Source of the DNA: Nannocystis punicea
GTDB taxonomy: Bacteria > Myxococcota_A > Polyangia > Nannocystales > Nannocystaceae
Assembly: GCF_026965555.1 (NCBI RefSeq)
Contig: NZ_CP114040.1
Coordinates: 9,770,001 to 9,834,000 of the forward strand
Direction of reading: 5' to 3'
Length of the DNA: 64,000 bases
Shown here piece by piece: positions 1 through 7,964 of the stretch (within the stretch, counting starts at the first letter, position 1; every line of letters starts with the position of its first letter). The notes below the pieces were generated by a model. The model did not search any database, was not told where the DNA came from, and worked only from the letters and a program-made list of their open reading frames with translations. The translations under genes were made by a program, and so were the position numbers.

Positions 1-107
1 CCCTCTCGTTGGGTCAGGAGGTGGCGTAGCAGCGTCGTCTTGCCCGCGCCGAGGAAGCCGGACAGCACGGTGACGGGGAGTCGAGGATCGAGCGTCTCTT
101 GCGTCAT
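1..107 (-). CDS. CobW/COG0523 family GTPase, N-terminal part only
   Basis: The reading frame runs off the window edge; about 35 N-terminal residues are visible. They contain the P-loop GFLGAGKTT preceded by the PVTVLSG strand, which is the standard start of G3E-family (CobW/YjiA/ZNG1) metal-chaperone GTPases. The ATG overlaps the stop of the upstream gene in an ATGA arrangement (104-107), so the two are translationally coupled. The family delivers or sorts metals such as zinc or cobalt; which metal cannot be read here, but the surrounding zinc-type genes favour zinc. Confidence 0.85.
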   Translation of the reverse strand, partial: MTQETLDPRLPVTVLSGFLGAGKTTLLRHLLTQRE

Positions 108-877
108 AGTTCCTTGGGGGCGACGCCGTCCCGCGTGGAGACGGCCCAGAGCCGCGTCTCCGCCAGCCCGTCGCGCGGGAGCGAGCGGATCTCGGAGCGA
201 CCGCCGAGCTTGCGCACGACGGCGCGTCGCGCCGGCCATTCGAGGACGAGCGCGTCGCCGTCGACGCGGACGACCTCGTCGGGCAGGGCGTCGAGCCACG
301 CCTCCAGCCCCGCGAGCCGGACGGGCCGGCTGCGCACGACCTCGTGCCCACCGCGGCCGTTGCCGCCGGACAGGACTCGCGCGGCGACCTCGAGGCCGTC
401 GTCGATCGGCAAGACGCGCGCGTCTCGGCACTCCTCGCGGACGCGGGCGAAGAACGGCCCACCGCCCTGGACGAGGATCAGCCCCGCGCGCCTCAGCCGG
501 GCGAGTGGTCGCAAAACAGTCGATGACCCGGCGCTCGACACCTCGTCTTCACGCACGAGCCCCACCGCGCCCACGAACTCGAGGACGCGCGACAGCAGCG
601 GCGAGCGGAGCACCGCGACCACCTCGCCGAGGTCGGTCGCGTCGCCGACGTCCACGAGCAGCCGCCGCACCGCCGGGTCCGCGACGATCCGGGTGACGGC
701 GGCGATCAGGGCCCCGCGGAGCTCGCAGCACTCGCAGCCCATGCCCCACGCTGGGTCGTCGGTACACAGCGAGACGCTCTCGCCCGGGCCCCCCAAGGCG
801 AGGAAGCGGGCTCGCAGCGGCTCGCGGGCCGGGCCGCGAGGGCCGGCGACCACGACGACCTCGACAGGGGTGGACAT
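104..877 (-). CDS. Degenerate CobW-like protein lacking the P-loop
   Basis: This 257-residue protein has the layout of a shortened CobW GTPase: an N-terminal beta strand (VEVVVVAG), then a Cys motif GCECCELRG near residue 50 that matches the family's GCICC metal motif, and a central LLVDVGDA strand. The P-loop position reads GPRGPAREPL, with no GKT, so it should not bind GTP in the usual way. It starts at ATG 877, next to the palindromic operator at 898-914, and its stop overlaps the start of a normal CobW GTPase. A regulatory or metal-handing partner of that GTPase is the simplest idea, but this is inference. Confidence 0.6.
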   Translation of the reverse strand: MSTPVEVVVVAGPRGPAREPLRARFLALGGPGESVSLCTDDPAWGMGCECCELRGALIAAVTRIVADPAVRRLLVDVGDATDLGEVVAVLRSPLLSRVLEFVGAVGLVREDEVSSAGSSTVLRPLARLRRAGLILVQGGGPFFARVREECRDARVLPIDDGLEVAARVLSGGNGRGGHEVVRSRPVRLAGLEAWLDALPDEVVRVDGDALVLEWPARRAVVRKLGGRSEIRSLPRDGLAETRLWAVSTRDGVAPKEL

Positions 878-897
878 GGGCCGTCATACTTCCATTC

Positions 898-914
898 TTG
901 CAACTTGATTGCAA
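898..914. promoter_or_regulatory. Zur-like operator, site A
   Basis: TTGCAAC-TTG-ATTGCAA is a 7-3-7 inverted repeat, extended to CTTGCA and TGCAAG at 897-915. It lies in the 73-bp divergent region between the degenerate CobW gene and the intact CobW gene. The same 17-bp pattern recurs at 932-948, 6823-6839 and 7466-7482, all beside metal-related genes. Fur-family repressors bind palindromes of this size; binding by the regulator encoded at 6937 is inferred. Confidence 0.65.
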
Positions 915-931
915 GAGACATTCAAGAATTA

Positions 932-948
932 TTGCAATCAATTTGCAT
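932..948. promoter_or_regulatory. Zur-like operator, site B
   Basis: TTGCAAT-CAA-TTTGCAT is a second copy of the 17-bp palindrome. It starts 34 bp after site A and lies immediately before the CobW gene. Two sites in one divergent promoter would let one repressor control both directions. Confidence 0.6.
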
Positions 949-971
949 GAATGGTACAGCGGACCTCGCGC

Positions 972-2321
972 ATGCCCAGCGACACCCGCGTCCCGGTCAC
1001 CGTCCTCACCGGCTTCCTCGGGGCCGGCAAGACCACCCTCCTCAACCGGATCCTCACCGAGCGCCACGGCCGGCGGATCGCCGTGATCGAGAACGAGTTC
1101 GGCGAGATCGGCATCGATCACGCGCTCGTCGTCGGGGTCGACGAGGAGATCTTCGAGATGAACAACGGCTGCATCTGCTGCACCGTGCGCGGCGACCTGA
1201 TCCGGATCATCAACGGCCTGATGCGCCGAAGAGACCGCTTCGACCACATCCTGGTCGAGACGACCGGGCTCGCCGATCCGGGCCCGGTCGCCCAGACCTT
1301 CTTCGTCGACGACGAGCTGCGCGAGCAGGTCCGCCTCGACGGCATCGTCACCCTCGTCGACGCCCACCATGTCCACCTGCACCTCGACGACAGCGACGAG
1401 TGCAGGCAGCAGATCGCCTTCGCCGACGTCGTCGTCGTCAACAAGACCGACCTCGTCGAGCCCGCGGACCTGGACCGGCTCGAGCAGCGGATCCGCGGGA
1501 TGAACGCGATGGCGCAGGTCGTCCGAGCCCGACACGCCGCGGTCGACATCCACGCCGTCCTGAACGTCGGCGGCTTCGACCTCGCGCGCGCGCTCGAGGT
1601 CAAGCCGACCTTCCTCGAGCCGGATTACCCGTTCGAGTGGGGCGCGATCGTCGAGCTCTCCGCGGACGCACATACGCTCGAGCTGCACGACGGCCCCGAC
1701 GCGTCGATGAAGCTCGTGGCCCTGCCGGTCGCGCGCGCCGACGCCGAGGCGCTCGCCGCCGCCCAGGAGCAGGCGGTCCGTCGCTTCGCCGAACCCGCCG
1801 CGTCGGTGCTCCCCGACTACGAGCTGCAGGCCGGCGGGCAGCTCTACAAGCTGATATTGCCGCCGGCCGGCCCCAACCGCTTCGGCCTGCGGCCCGCGCA
1901 ACCAGGCCTCCACGCGCTGTTCACCGAGCACCAGCCGGCGGAGTTCGACCTCTCGCTGCGCGACGCTCAGGGTCGGATCGTCGCGCCGATCCTCGACCGG
2001 CTGTACGACTCCGGCCACGAGCACGACGCCGCGGTCACCTCGGTGGGTCTCCTCGTCGAGGGCTCCCTCGACCCCGACCGGGTCAACGCCTGGCTCAGCA
2101 AGCTGCTGCGCGAGCAGGGCGCCGACATCTTCCGCATGAAGGGGATCGTCGACCTCGGCGGCGACGACTGCCGCTACGTGTTCCACGGCGTCCACATGCT
2201 GTTCGACGGCCAGCCCGGTCGGCCGTGGGGCGACGAGCCGCGCACCAACCAAGTCGTCTTCATCGGCCGCAACCTCGACCGCGCCGAGCTGCAGGCAGGC
2301 TTGTGGGGGTGCGTGCGGTGA
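972..2321 (+). CDS. CobW/COG0523 family GTPase (putative zinc metallochaperone)
   Basis: The 449-residue protein is a complete G3E-family GTPase. Visible motifs are the P-loop GFLGAGKTT (about residues 14-22), the ENEFGEIGID segment, the metal motif GCICC (Cys 67, 69, 70), the Walker B region ILVETTGLADPGP, and the base-recognition motif NKTD. The C-terminal CobW_C domain follows from about residue 220 to the end. ATG 972 was preferred over ATG 951 because the earlier one abuts the operator at 932-948. The gene overlaps the next by GTGA. Zur control of one COG0523 paralogue is common in bacteria, where it helps keep zinc enzymes loaded during starvation; the assignment to zinc here rests on context. 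Confidence 0.88.
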   Translation: MPSDTRVPVTVLTGFLGAGKTTLLNRILTERHGRRIAVIENEFGEIGIDHALVVGVDEEIFEMNNGCICCTVRGDLIRIINGLMRRRDRFDHILVETTGLADPGPVAQTFFVDDELREQVRLDGIVTLVDAHHVHLHLDDSDECRQQIAFADVVVVNKTDLVEPADLDRLEQRIRGMNAMAQVVRARHAAVDIHAVLNVGGFDLARALEVKPTFLEPDYPFEWGAIVELSADAHTLELHDGPDASMKLVALPVARADAEALAAAQEQAVRRFAEPAASVLPDYELQAGGQLYKLILPPAGPNRFGLRPAQPGLHALFTEHQPAEFDLSLRDAQGRIVAPILDRLYDSGHEHDAAVTSVGLLVEGSLDPDRVNAWLSKLLREQGADIFRMKGIVDLGGDDCRYVFHGVHMLFDGQPGRPWGDEPRTNQVVFIGRNLDRAELQAGLWGCVR

Positions 2322-3343
2322 GCCGGTCGCGTCCGCCGTCGCTCCCCCAGTTGAATGCCCGCTGGCGCGCGCAGGTCGACGACTTCGCGACAGCCGCGGA
2401 TCTATCCGCTGCAGGCGCGGCTGTCGCCTCCGCATCGGGTCGCATCACGGTGTTCGCCGCGGAGGACGGGGCTGTCCGATGGGCCAGGGATGCGCACTCT
2501 GGCGGAGTCCTGGCGCTCGCGTGGCACCCCCGAGCGCCGCTACTGGCGACGGCAGGGCAGGACGGCCACGCGCGCGTGTGGAGCGACGACGGCGCGCTGC
2601 TCCTGGATCTGGCAGACGACGCCGCGTGGGTCGAGCACCTGCGCTGGAGCCCCGACGGCGAGCACCTGGCGATCGCATCGGGCCGCGTCGTGCAGATCGT
2701 CCGAACATCGGGGGCTACCGTCGCCCGCCTCGAACCGCACCCGAGCACCGTCACCGGCCTCGCGTGGAACCGCGCCGGCGAGCGGATCGCGACGTCGCAC
2801 TACGGTGGCGTCACGATCTGGACGGCTCGCACCGGCAAGGTCGTCCGCAAGCTCGCGTGGAAGGGTTCGATGATCTCGCTCGCGTGGAGCCCCGACGGTC
2901 GCGTCGTGGTCTGCGGTGAACAGGACGCATCCGTGCATTTTTGGCGGCTCGCCGGAGGCCAGGACTCGCGCATGGGCGGCTACGCGTCGAAGGTGAAGTC
3001 GCTCGCATGGGACACGCGCTCGTCGATGCTTGCCACCAGCGGCGAGCCGAATGTGATCGTGTGGGACTTCCGAGGTCGGGGCCCGGAGGGCAGCGAGCCG
3101 ATCCAGCTCGCCGGCCACGATGACCTCGTCGGCGCCGTCGCCTTCGCGCCACGCGGTCTCCTGCTCGCCTCGGGCGCCGCGAACGGCAGCGTGTGCGCGT
3201 GGGACCTCGCAAACGCCGCCGCTCCGCTCGTCAGCGTCGGCGCGCACGAGGGCGATATCTCGGCAGTCACCTGGACGACCGCCGGCCGCGCGTTCCTGGC
3301 GACCGACGCGGTCGGCGGCGTCGCGCTGTGGCGGTTGCCCTAG
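2318..3343 (+). CDS. WD40-repeat protein coupled to the CobW GTPase
   Basis: This 341-residue protein consists of about seven WD40-type blades, seen as repeats such as LAWHPRAPLLATAGQDGHARVW, LAWSPDGRVVVCGEQD and WDLANAAAP. No signal peptide is visible, so it is probably a cytoplasmic beta propeller. The GTG start overlaps the CobW stop by four bases, which implies coupled translation and probably a physical partnership. WD40 proteins occur next to Zur-regulated COG0523 genes in some proteobacteria (from memory). Its ligand is unknown. Confidence 0.8.
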   Translation: MSRSRPPSLPQLNARWRAQVDDFATAADLSAAGAAVASASGRITVFAAEDGAVRWARDAHSGGVLALAWHPRAPLLATAGQDGHARVWSDDGALLLDLADDAAWVEHLRWSPDGEHLAIASGRVVQIVRTSGATVARLEPHPSTVTGLAWNRAGERIATSHYGGVTIWTARTGKVVRKLAWKGSMISLAWSPDGRVVVCGEQDASVHFWRLAGGQDSRMGGYASKVKSLAWDTRSSMLATSGEPNVIVWDFRGRGPEGSEPIQLAGHDDLVGAVAFAPRGLLLASGAANGSVCAWDLANAAAPLVSVGAHEGDISAVTWTTAGRAFLATDAVGGVALWRLP

Positions 3344-3409
3344 CCAGCCGTCCGGACGGGCGAGCACATGCGCCTGGCACAGAAGCCCCGTGCCTGATAC
3401 GGATCGAAC

Positions 3410-3700
3410 ATGCGGTTCCCGCTTCGGTTGTTCCTGCTCGCGCTGCTCGGCGCTGCAACGCAGTGCGACGCATCGTTGGATCCGGGCATGTGCCACACTG
3501 GAAACGGCAACGTGTGTCCCTGGTGCGGGGAGAGTTGTCGCTACGGACGGGACCTCGATCCCAACAACTTCGGCCCGTGCGCGATCGGAGAGCTGCCCGG
3601 TCTCGATGGGCCGGCCTCGTCAAGTTCGAGCGAGGGAGCGGATGACGGTTCCGATTCCTCGGGCGAGGACCAGGACGACGAGTTGATCACCGGCGAGTAG
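3410..3700 (+). CDS. Small Cys-rich exported protein
   Basis: The product has 96 residues. The first 20 are a plausible signal sequence (MRFPLRLFLLALLGAATQC), with a Cys that could be a lipobox although the preceding residues are atypical. Six further Cys follow in CHTGNGNVCPWCGESC and nearby, then an acidic, Ser-rich tail. The style matches small secreted lipoproteins of myxobacteria. Its end overlaps the convergent TonB receptor gene by 14 bases. Function is unknown. Confidence 0.5.
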   Translation: MRFPLRLFLLALLGAATQCDASLDPGMCHTGNGNVCPWCGESCRYGRDLDPNNFGPCAIGELPGLDGPASSSSSEGADDGSDSSGEDQDDELITGE

Positions 3701-6167
3701 GCTCGTCGAGCGGCACGTCGAAGTCGACCGCGAAGCGCAGCTGCAAGCCCCAGCCCGCCTCGTCGGCGAAGTAGCGCAACAGGCTGGTGTAATCGCGGTA
3801 GCGCGTGTTGAGCAGGTTCGTCCCGATCAGGGACAGGCGAAACAGCCGCCGCTCCGACATGAATTCGACGCCGGCTCCCGCGCCGAGCAGCGCGTAAGCC
3901 GGCGGGGGTGGGCTGAAGTCGACGTCCGCTGGGAACCGCCGCTGGCGCACCACGATGGTGGTGTTCACCTCGATGTAGCCGCGCCCCGACACGCGGGTGT
4001 CGGGGAAGTAATAGCGACCCGCGAGCCAGTAGCGATCGGCCGGGATGAACGCCAGCGGAGCATTCGTCTGCAGGTCGAGGGCGCGAACCCACGAGGCGCT
4101 GCCGGCCAGCCCGAGCGGCAAGCGCGGCGCTCGCAGGTCGAAGCGCACCTCGCCGCCGCCGAAGAACGCGTCGACCGGCGTGAACGCGAACACCGGCAGC
4201 GGCCCGCGGGACGTGCAGCTCAGGGGGGCGCACTGGCCCTCCTGCCGCTGCGGCACGAAATAGATGTAGTTGTCGATGTAGGCCGCATGTCCGGCCGCCT
4301 CGACGAGGAGCCAGTCGCCGTCGTACTGCAGCGTCGACTCGCCGCCCCACGAGCGTTCGACCCCGATCTTCGAGCTGCCGACGCCGAGGATCGGGAACGA
4401 GGGGGCGGCGCCATTCATGAACTGCTCGTCGATCGAGGGGATCCGCGCGGACGAGTTGAGCTGGGTCCGCCAGGTGAACTCGGGGGCGCGACGCACCGGC
4501 CGGACCAGCGCGCCGAGCGTCGCGGAGGCGGTGTGGAAGGCGCGTTCGCAGGTGCCGCCGTCGCCGCTCGCCCGACAGGCGCCGGGGTCGAGGCGCCCGC
4601 CCGCTTGCTGGCTGAGAAAGTCGCGCTCCCCCAGCGCCGCGGTCCGCTGCAGCCCTTCGTAGCGCGCGCCGAGCTCGATCTCCGCGCGCTCGTGGACGAA
4701 GCGCTCGATGTCGTAGACCGCCCAGTTGCTCTGACGGTAGTCGGGGATCAGCGTCGAGGATGACGTGAAGCGGTTGGTCTGATGGCTGAAGGTCGAGCCG
4801 AGCGTGCCGACCAGGGACCACTGCCCGAGCTGCAGCCGCGCGTGCTCGTACCGGACCTCGGCGGCGTGCGTGGCCAGGCCGAACGTCAACTGCGGCCCCT
4901 CGACGCTCTTGCGGACGACGTCGAACTCCTTGCGGTCGTTGAACTGGAAGGAGTACAGCGCGTGCAGCTCGCCGGCGCGGCCGAGCCCGACGCGGGTGCG
5001 CGCGAACGCCAGGTGATGCCAGATCTCCTGCTTCGCCCGCTCGATCTCGAAGTCCGCCCGATACAGCTCGGCGCCGATCGGACGCGAGCGCGCGAGGCTC
5101 TTGCTGAAGTCCTCGGGGCTCGAGATCCGCAAGCACGTACAGATCCCGCCGACCGCCCGCATGACGCGGTAGCCGACCCCGAAGTCGACCGCGTCGCTCG
5201 AGTAGCCGAGCTGCGTCCCGGCGTTCCAGGTCGACGCGCCGGTGTTGTCGAGCGGGTAGGTCGGCGTCACCACGGCGCGGTGGCGTGAGGCGTTACCCTC
5301 GACCCGGATGGCGAAGCCGCGAGCGCGGGCGGGGGCGTAGTCGATGCGCGCCGAGCCGCCGCCGCCGAGCGGGTTCGAGTAGCCGACGGTCCCGATCTCG
5401 CTGCGGACGCTCGGGCGCTGCGGCAGGGGCCGTGAATCGAGCAAGACGACGCCGCCGATCGCCTTGGCGCCGAAGCGCGTGGTCCCGGCGCCCTTGACGA
5501 CGGTGATCCGGTCCGCGACGTTCGGGTCGACCTCCGGCGCGTGGTCGATGCCCCAGTCCTGGCCCTCGTGACGGATGCCGTCGACGACGATGAGGTTACG
5601 CCGCCCGACGTGCCCGCGGATCATCGGCTTGTTCATGCCGCCCGCGGTTCCGCGCAGCGTCGCCACGCCGGACATGCCCGACAGCGCATCCGCGAGGCCC
5701 TGGCCCCGCGTACGCGCCAGCTCGGCGCCCGCGAGCGACTGGCTGGCCGACACCCCGGTGGGGCGCTCGGTGTGGACGTTGACGGCGATCACGTGGCCGC
5801 TGTGGCGCGGGTGCATGGCCTCGAGCTCGATGCGCGAGGTGGTGGTCGACCCTGACAGCGTGACCTCGAGGCGCGCCGGGGTGTGCTCCGGCATCTCCGC
5901 CACGACCTGCATCTCGCCCGCGCACAGCCCGTCGACTCGGACCCGCCCCTGCTCGTCGGTGCGCGCGTAGATCGGCGAGCTCCGGCCAGGCGCCCGCAGC
6001 TCGAGCCGCGCGCCCGCCAGGGCCTCGGTTGTGCCGGCCTCGACGACGGACGCGACCCACACCGCCGAGCAGCCGCTCACCGACGCCGGCTGCTCGGGTG
6101 CAGTCGGCGGGGCGGCGGGCTCGGAGAGGCTCAGGTGGAGGATGAGTGCGACGAGTTCCGCGGCCAA
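3687..6167 (-). CDS. TonB-dependent outer-membrane receptor, probably for a metal or metallophore
   Basis: This 826-residue protein begins with a short signal sequence, then a carboxypeptidase-regulatory-like domain (about 40-120, TDEQGRVRVDGLCAGEMQV), a plug domain (about 130-260, ADALSGMSGVATLRG and MIRGHVGRRNLIVVDGIR), and a 22-strand-type barrel ending in the receptor signature NLLNTRYRDYTSL. It imports a substrate across the outer membrane using TonB energy. It starts with TTG nine bases after the lipoprotein gene, behind an AAGG ribosome site, so it shares that gene's operator at 6823. A zinc-uptake receptor of ZnuD type is the likely role, by context. Confidence 0.85.
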   Translation of the reverse strand: MAAELVALILHLSLSEPAAPPTAPEQPASVSGCSAVWVASVVEAGTTEALAGARLELRAPGRSSPIYARTDEQGRVRVDGLCAGEMQVVAEMPEHTPARLEVTLSGSTTTSRIELEAMHPRHSGHVIAVNVHTERPTGVSASQSLAGAELARTRGQGLADALSGMSGVATLRGTAGGMNKPMIRGHVGRRNLIVVDGIRHEGQDWGIDHAPEVDPNVADRITVVKGAGTTRFGAKAIGGVVLLDSRPLPQRPSVRSEIGTVGYSNPLGGGGSARIDYAPARARGFAIRVEGNASRHRAVVTPTYPLDNTGASTWNAGTQLGYSSDAVDFGVGYRVMRAVGGICTCLRISSPEDFSKSLARSRPIGAELYRADFEIERAKQEIWHHLAFARTRVGLGRAGELHALYSFQFNDRKEFDVVRKSVEGPQLTFGLATHAAEVRYEHARLQLGQWSLVGTLGSTFSHQTNRFTSSSTLIPDYRQSNWAVYDIERFVHERAEIELGARYEGLQRTAALGERDFLSQQAGGRLDPGACRASGDGGTCERAFHTASATLGALVRPVRRAPEFTWRTQLNSSARIPSIDEQFMNGAAPSFPILGVGSSKIGVERSWGGESTLQYDGDWLLVEAAGHAAYIDNYIYFVPQRQEGQCAPLSCTSRGPLPVFAFTPVDAFFGGGEVRFDLRAPRLPLGLAGSASWVRALDLQTNAPLAFIPADRYWLAGRYYFPDTRVSGRGYIEVNTTIVVRQRRFPADVDFSPPPPAYALLGAGAGVEFMSERRLFRLSLIGTNLLNTRYRDYTSLLRYFADEAGWGLQLRFAVDFDVPLDEPTRR

Positions 6168-6176
6168 TCGCTCGCC

Positions 6177-6839
6177 TTACGATACGACGAGGTCGAACGA
6201 GACGTCGGCGTCGACGCTGCCCGGGAGGTCGCGACCCGCGGCGAGATCCGCGGGGAGCTCGCCGGTCTTCTGCGGCTGCTCGTTCACCTCGGGGAGGTGC
6301 CGCAGGATCAAGCGGAACTTGCCGGTGCCGGCGGTGTTGCCGGTGATCGTGTTGACCAGGCCGACCGGCAGGTCCTCGCCGACCGCGTTCGTGCCGTAGT
6401 CCGACTCGACATCTGCGTAGGCGTGGGTGACCAGCGCCGTCGGCGGGGAAGACCCCGGCCCGGCCACGTCGCCGACCACGAACACGAAGTGATCTTCCGC
6501 CTCGGCCTCGATCTCCGCGGTGATGTCCTCAGGCGGATCGACGAGCGAATTCTGGAAGCGAACGGCCAGCGTGTACTCCACGCCCGACGCGAGCTCGATG
6601 CGTTCGGCCGTACCCGAAGCCCCGCCGTCGCCGTCTGGATCGTCGAACGCGAAGACCAGCGGGGCGCCACCCGCGGTCGGCGTGAAGGTCAGCTCGACCC
6701 GAGAGATCACCTCGTTCTCGTGGTCGTGGTCGTGATCGTCGTCGTGGCCGTGATCCTCACAGGCCACGGCGGCCAGGGCCGCCAAGAGGGCCGCGGTGGG
6801 CATCGGCGCCCCGAGAATCTTCTTGCAATGCTTTTGCAT
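6177..6839 (-). CDS. His-rich lipoprotein of the metal-uptake operon
   Basis: The N-terminus has a charged segment (KHCKK), a hydrophobic stretch and the sequence LAAVAC, a weak lipobox. Directly after the Cys comes EDHGHDDDHDHDHENE, an obvious metal-binding tract. The remaining 170 residues look like a beta-rich extracytoplasmic domain and are not recognised. Two ATG starts are possible: 6839, which gives a better signal sequence, and 6803, which would leave a normal leader after the predicted transcript start near 6840. The receptor gene follows nine bases downstream. The tract and the operator together point to zinc capture at the cell surface. Confidence 0.7.
   Translation of the reverse strand: MQKHCKKILGAPMPTAALLAALAAVACEDHGHDDDHDHDHENEVISRVELTFTPTAGGAPLVFAFDDPDGDGGASGTAERIELASGVEYTLAVRFQNSLVDPPEDITAEIEAEAEDHFVFVVGDVAGPGSSPPTALVTHAYADVESDYGTNAVGEDLPVGLVNTITGNTAGTGKFRLILRHLPEVNEQPQKTGELPADLAAGRDLPGSVDADVSFDLVVS
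6823..6839 (-). promoter_or_regulatory. Zur-like operator, site C
   Basis: On the plus strand this reads TTGCAAT-GCT-TTTGCAT, the third copy of the palindrome. It begins right at the predicted transcript start of the lipoprotein-receptor operon, where a bound repressor would block RNA polymerase. Confidence 0.65.
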
Positions 6840-6846
6840 GTAGGCC

Positions 6847-6876
6847 AACCTAGTCGAGGCCAACGCGCGCTGTCAA
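6847..6876 (-). promoter_or_regulatory. Sigma70-type promoter of the lipoprotein-receptor operon
   Basis: Read on the minus strand, TTGACA (6876-6871) and TAGGTT (6852-6847) are separated by 18 bases. Transcription would start near 6840, next to operator C. Confidence 0.5.
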
Positions 6877-6936
6877 GCGCGCCGTCGCCGAACCACACAC
6901 CACGGCTGCGACCAGTCGTCACCGTCACACCCTGCC

Positions 6937-7383
6937 GTGAAGAAGGCGCCCTCGAAAACTACCCATCTAGACGCTTTGCGCGATCTCTTGCGCGAGGCCG
7001 GCTTGCGCAGCACGGCGCCGCGTGTGGCCGTGCTGCAGCACTTTCAGACCCGCCGCAGGCCGCTCAGCCACGGCGAGCTGGTCGAGGCGCTCGCCGATCG
7101 CGAGTTCGATGCGGCCACGCTCTACCGCAACCTGATCGACCTCGAGAGCGCGGGCCTCGTGAGCCGGGTGAACGTCGGCGACAACGTGTGGCGGTTCGAG
7201 CTGCGCGACCAGGACACGGAGACGCAGAGCGAGCATCCGCACTTCGTCTGCGTCGAGTGCGGCGAAATCACCTGCCTCGCACAGGTGCGGGTCAAACTCA
7301 CTCCTGCGCCCGGTTCACTCAAGTCGGTCGTGAACCACGTCTCCGAGATCCTGCTCAAAGGTCAGTGCATGCGGTGCGCCTGA
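6937..7383 (+). CDS. Fur/Zur-family metal-dependent repressor
   Basis: This 148-residue protein has the Fur fold: an N-terminal winged helix (about 8-90, with STAPRVAVLQHFQ and ATLYRNLIDLESAGLV), the hinge, and a C-terminal domain with the metal motif HPHFVCVECGEI. A second CxxC (CMRC) at the C-terminus completes the structural zinc site. It starts at GTG 6937, divergent from the lipoprotein operon. Its neighbours (CobW, TonB receptor, His-rich lipoprotein, MerC) are typical of a Zur regulon, so Zur is more likely than Fur or PerR. The four palindromes in this region are its likely targets. Confidence 0.85.
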   Translation: MKKAPSKTTHLDALRDLLREAGLRSTAPRVAVLQHFQTRRRPLSHGELVEALADREFDAATLYRNLIDLESAGLVSRVNVGDNVWRFELRDQDTETQSEHPHFVCVECGEITCLAQVRVKLTPAPGSLKSVVNHVSEILLKGQCMRCA

Positions 7384-7465
7384 GACCCGCGGACCGTCGA
7401 AGCCGGGCTCGTAGCGAGCCAGCACGTGGATGTATGCATCGCCTGCCCAGCGGATGAGCGGGCTC

Positions 7466-7482
7466 TTACAATAGTATTGCAT
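7466..7482 (+). promoter_or_regulatory. Zur-like operator, site D
   Basis: TTACAAT-AGT-ATTGCAT matches the pattern of sites A to C with one change in the left arm. It lies about 100 bp before the MerC-like gene. Confidence 0.55.
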
Positions 7483-7580
7483 CGTTGATACGCGCGCGGA
7501 TGCGTGCAGTTTCACGCTGCCGCCGTCCTGCGCGACACCGAGTCGCTGGCGACGAGGCACCGCCAGAACGAGAGACCAAT

Positions 7581-7964
7581 GTGGAACATCCTGAACTGAA
7601 ATTTCGTCGCGGTCTCGATCGACTCGGCGTCGTAGCCTCGTCCCTGTGCCTGATCCATTGCCTAGCGACGCCGCTGCTCGTGGTCCTGTTCCCGCTGGTC
7701 GTGAGCGAGCGCTTCGAGGGGCTACTGGCGTGGTCCCTGATCGCCCTCGCCACGATCTCGGTCGGCCTCAGCCTGGCCAGGCGGCGTCTGATCCCTGCCG
7801 TGCCATACACGCTGGGTATCCTGACGCTCGCCTTGACCCGTGCCCACGGGTCGGCCGAGGGGAGCTCACTCGAGCTCGTCAGCACCATGGTCGCGGCGTC
7901 GCTGATGATCTCGACGCACCTGCTCTCCCTCTCGGCCGGCGGAGCCCGAGCCCCTGAAGCGTGA
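7581..7964 (+). CDS. MerC-like inner-membrane protein
   Basis: With the GTG start at 7581 the protein has 127 residues and about four hydrophobic segments. The first holds the Cys-His-Cys motif SSLCLIHCLATPLL, the hallmark of MerC-domain proteins. A longer frame from TTG 7485 would add a non-coding-looking Arg-rich leader, so it was rejected; GTG 7581 follows a GAGAG ribosome-site-like sequence. MerC was named for mercury transport, but homologues often sit in zinc-responsive operons. No mer genes are nearby and operator D lies upstream, so a zinc-related role is preferred. Confidence 0.7.
   Translation: MEHPELKFRRGLDRLGVVASSLCLIHCLATPLLVVLFPLVVSERFEGLLAWSLIALATISVGLSLARRRLIPAVPYTLGILTLALTRAHGSAEGSSLELVSTMVAASLMISTHLLSLSAGGARAPEA

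Noticed and set aside
549..2435. Long minus-strand open frame of more than 600 codons opposite the CobW gene
   Set aside because: It is the antisense shadow of a clear CobW gene; its product is low-complexity and has no motif.
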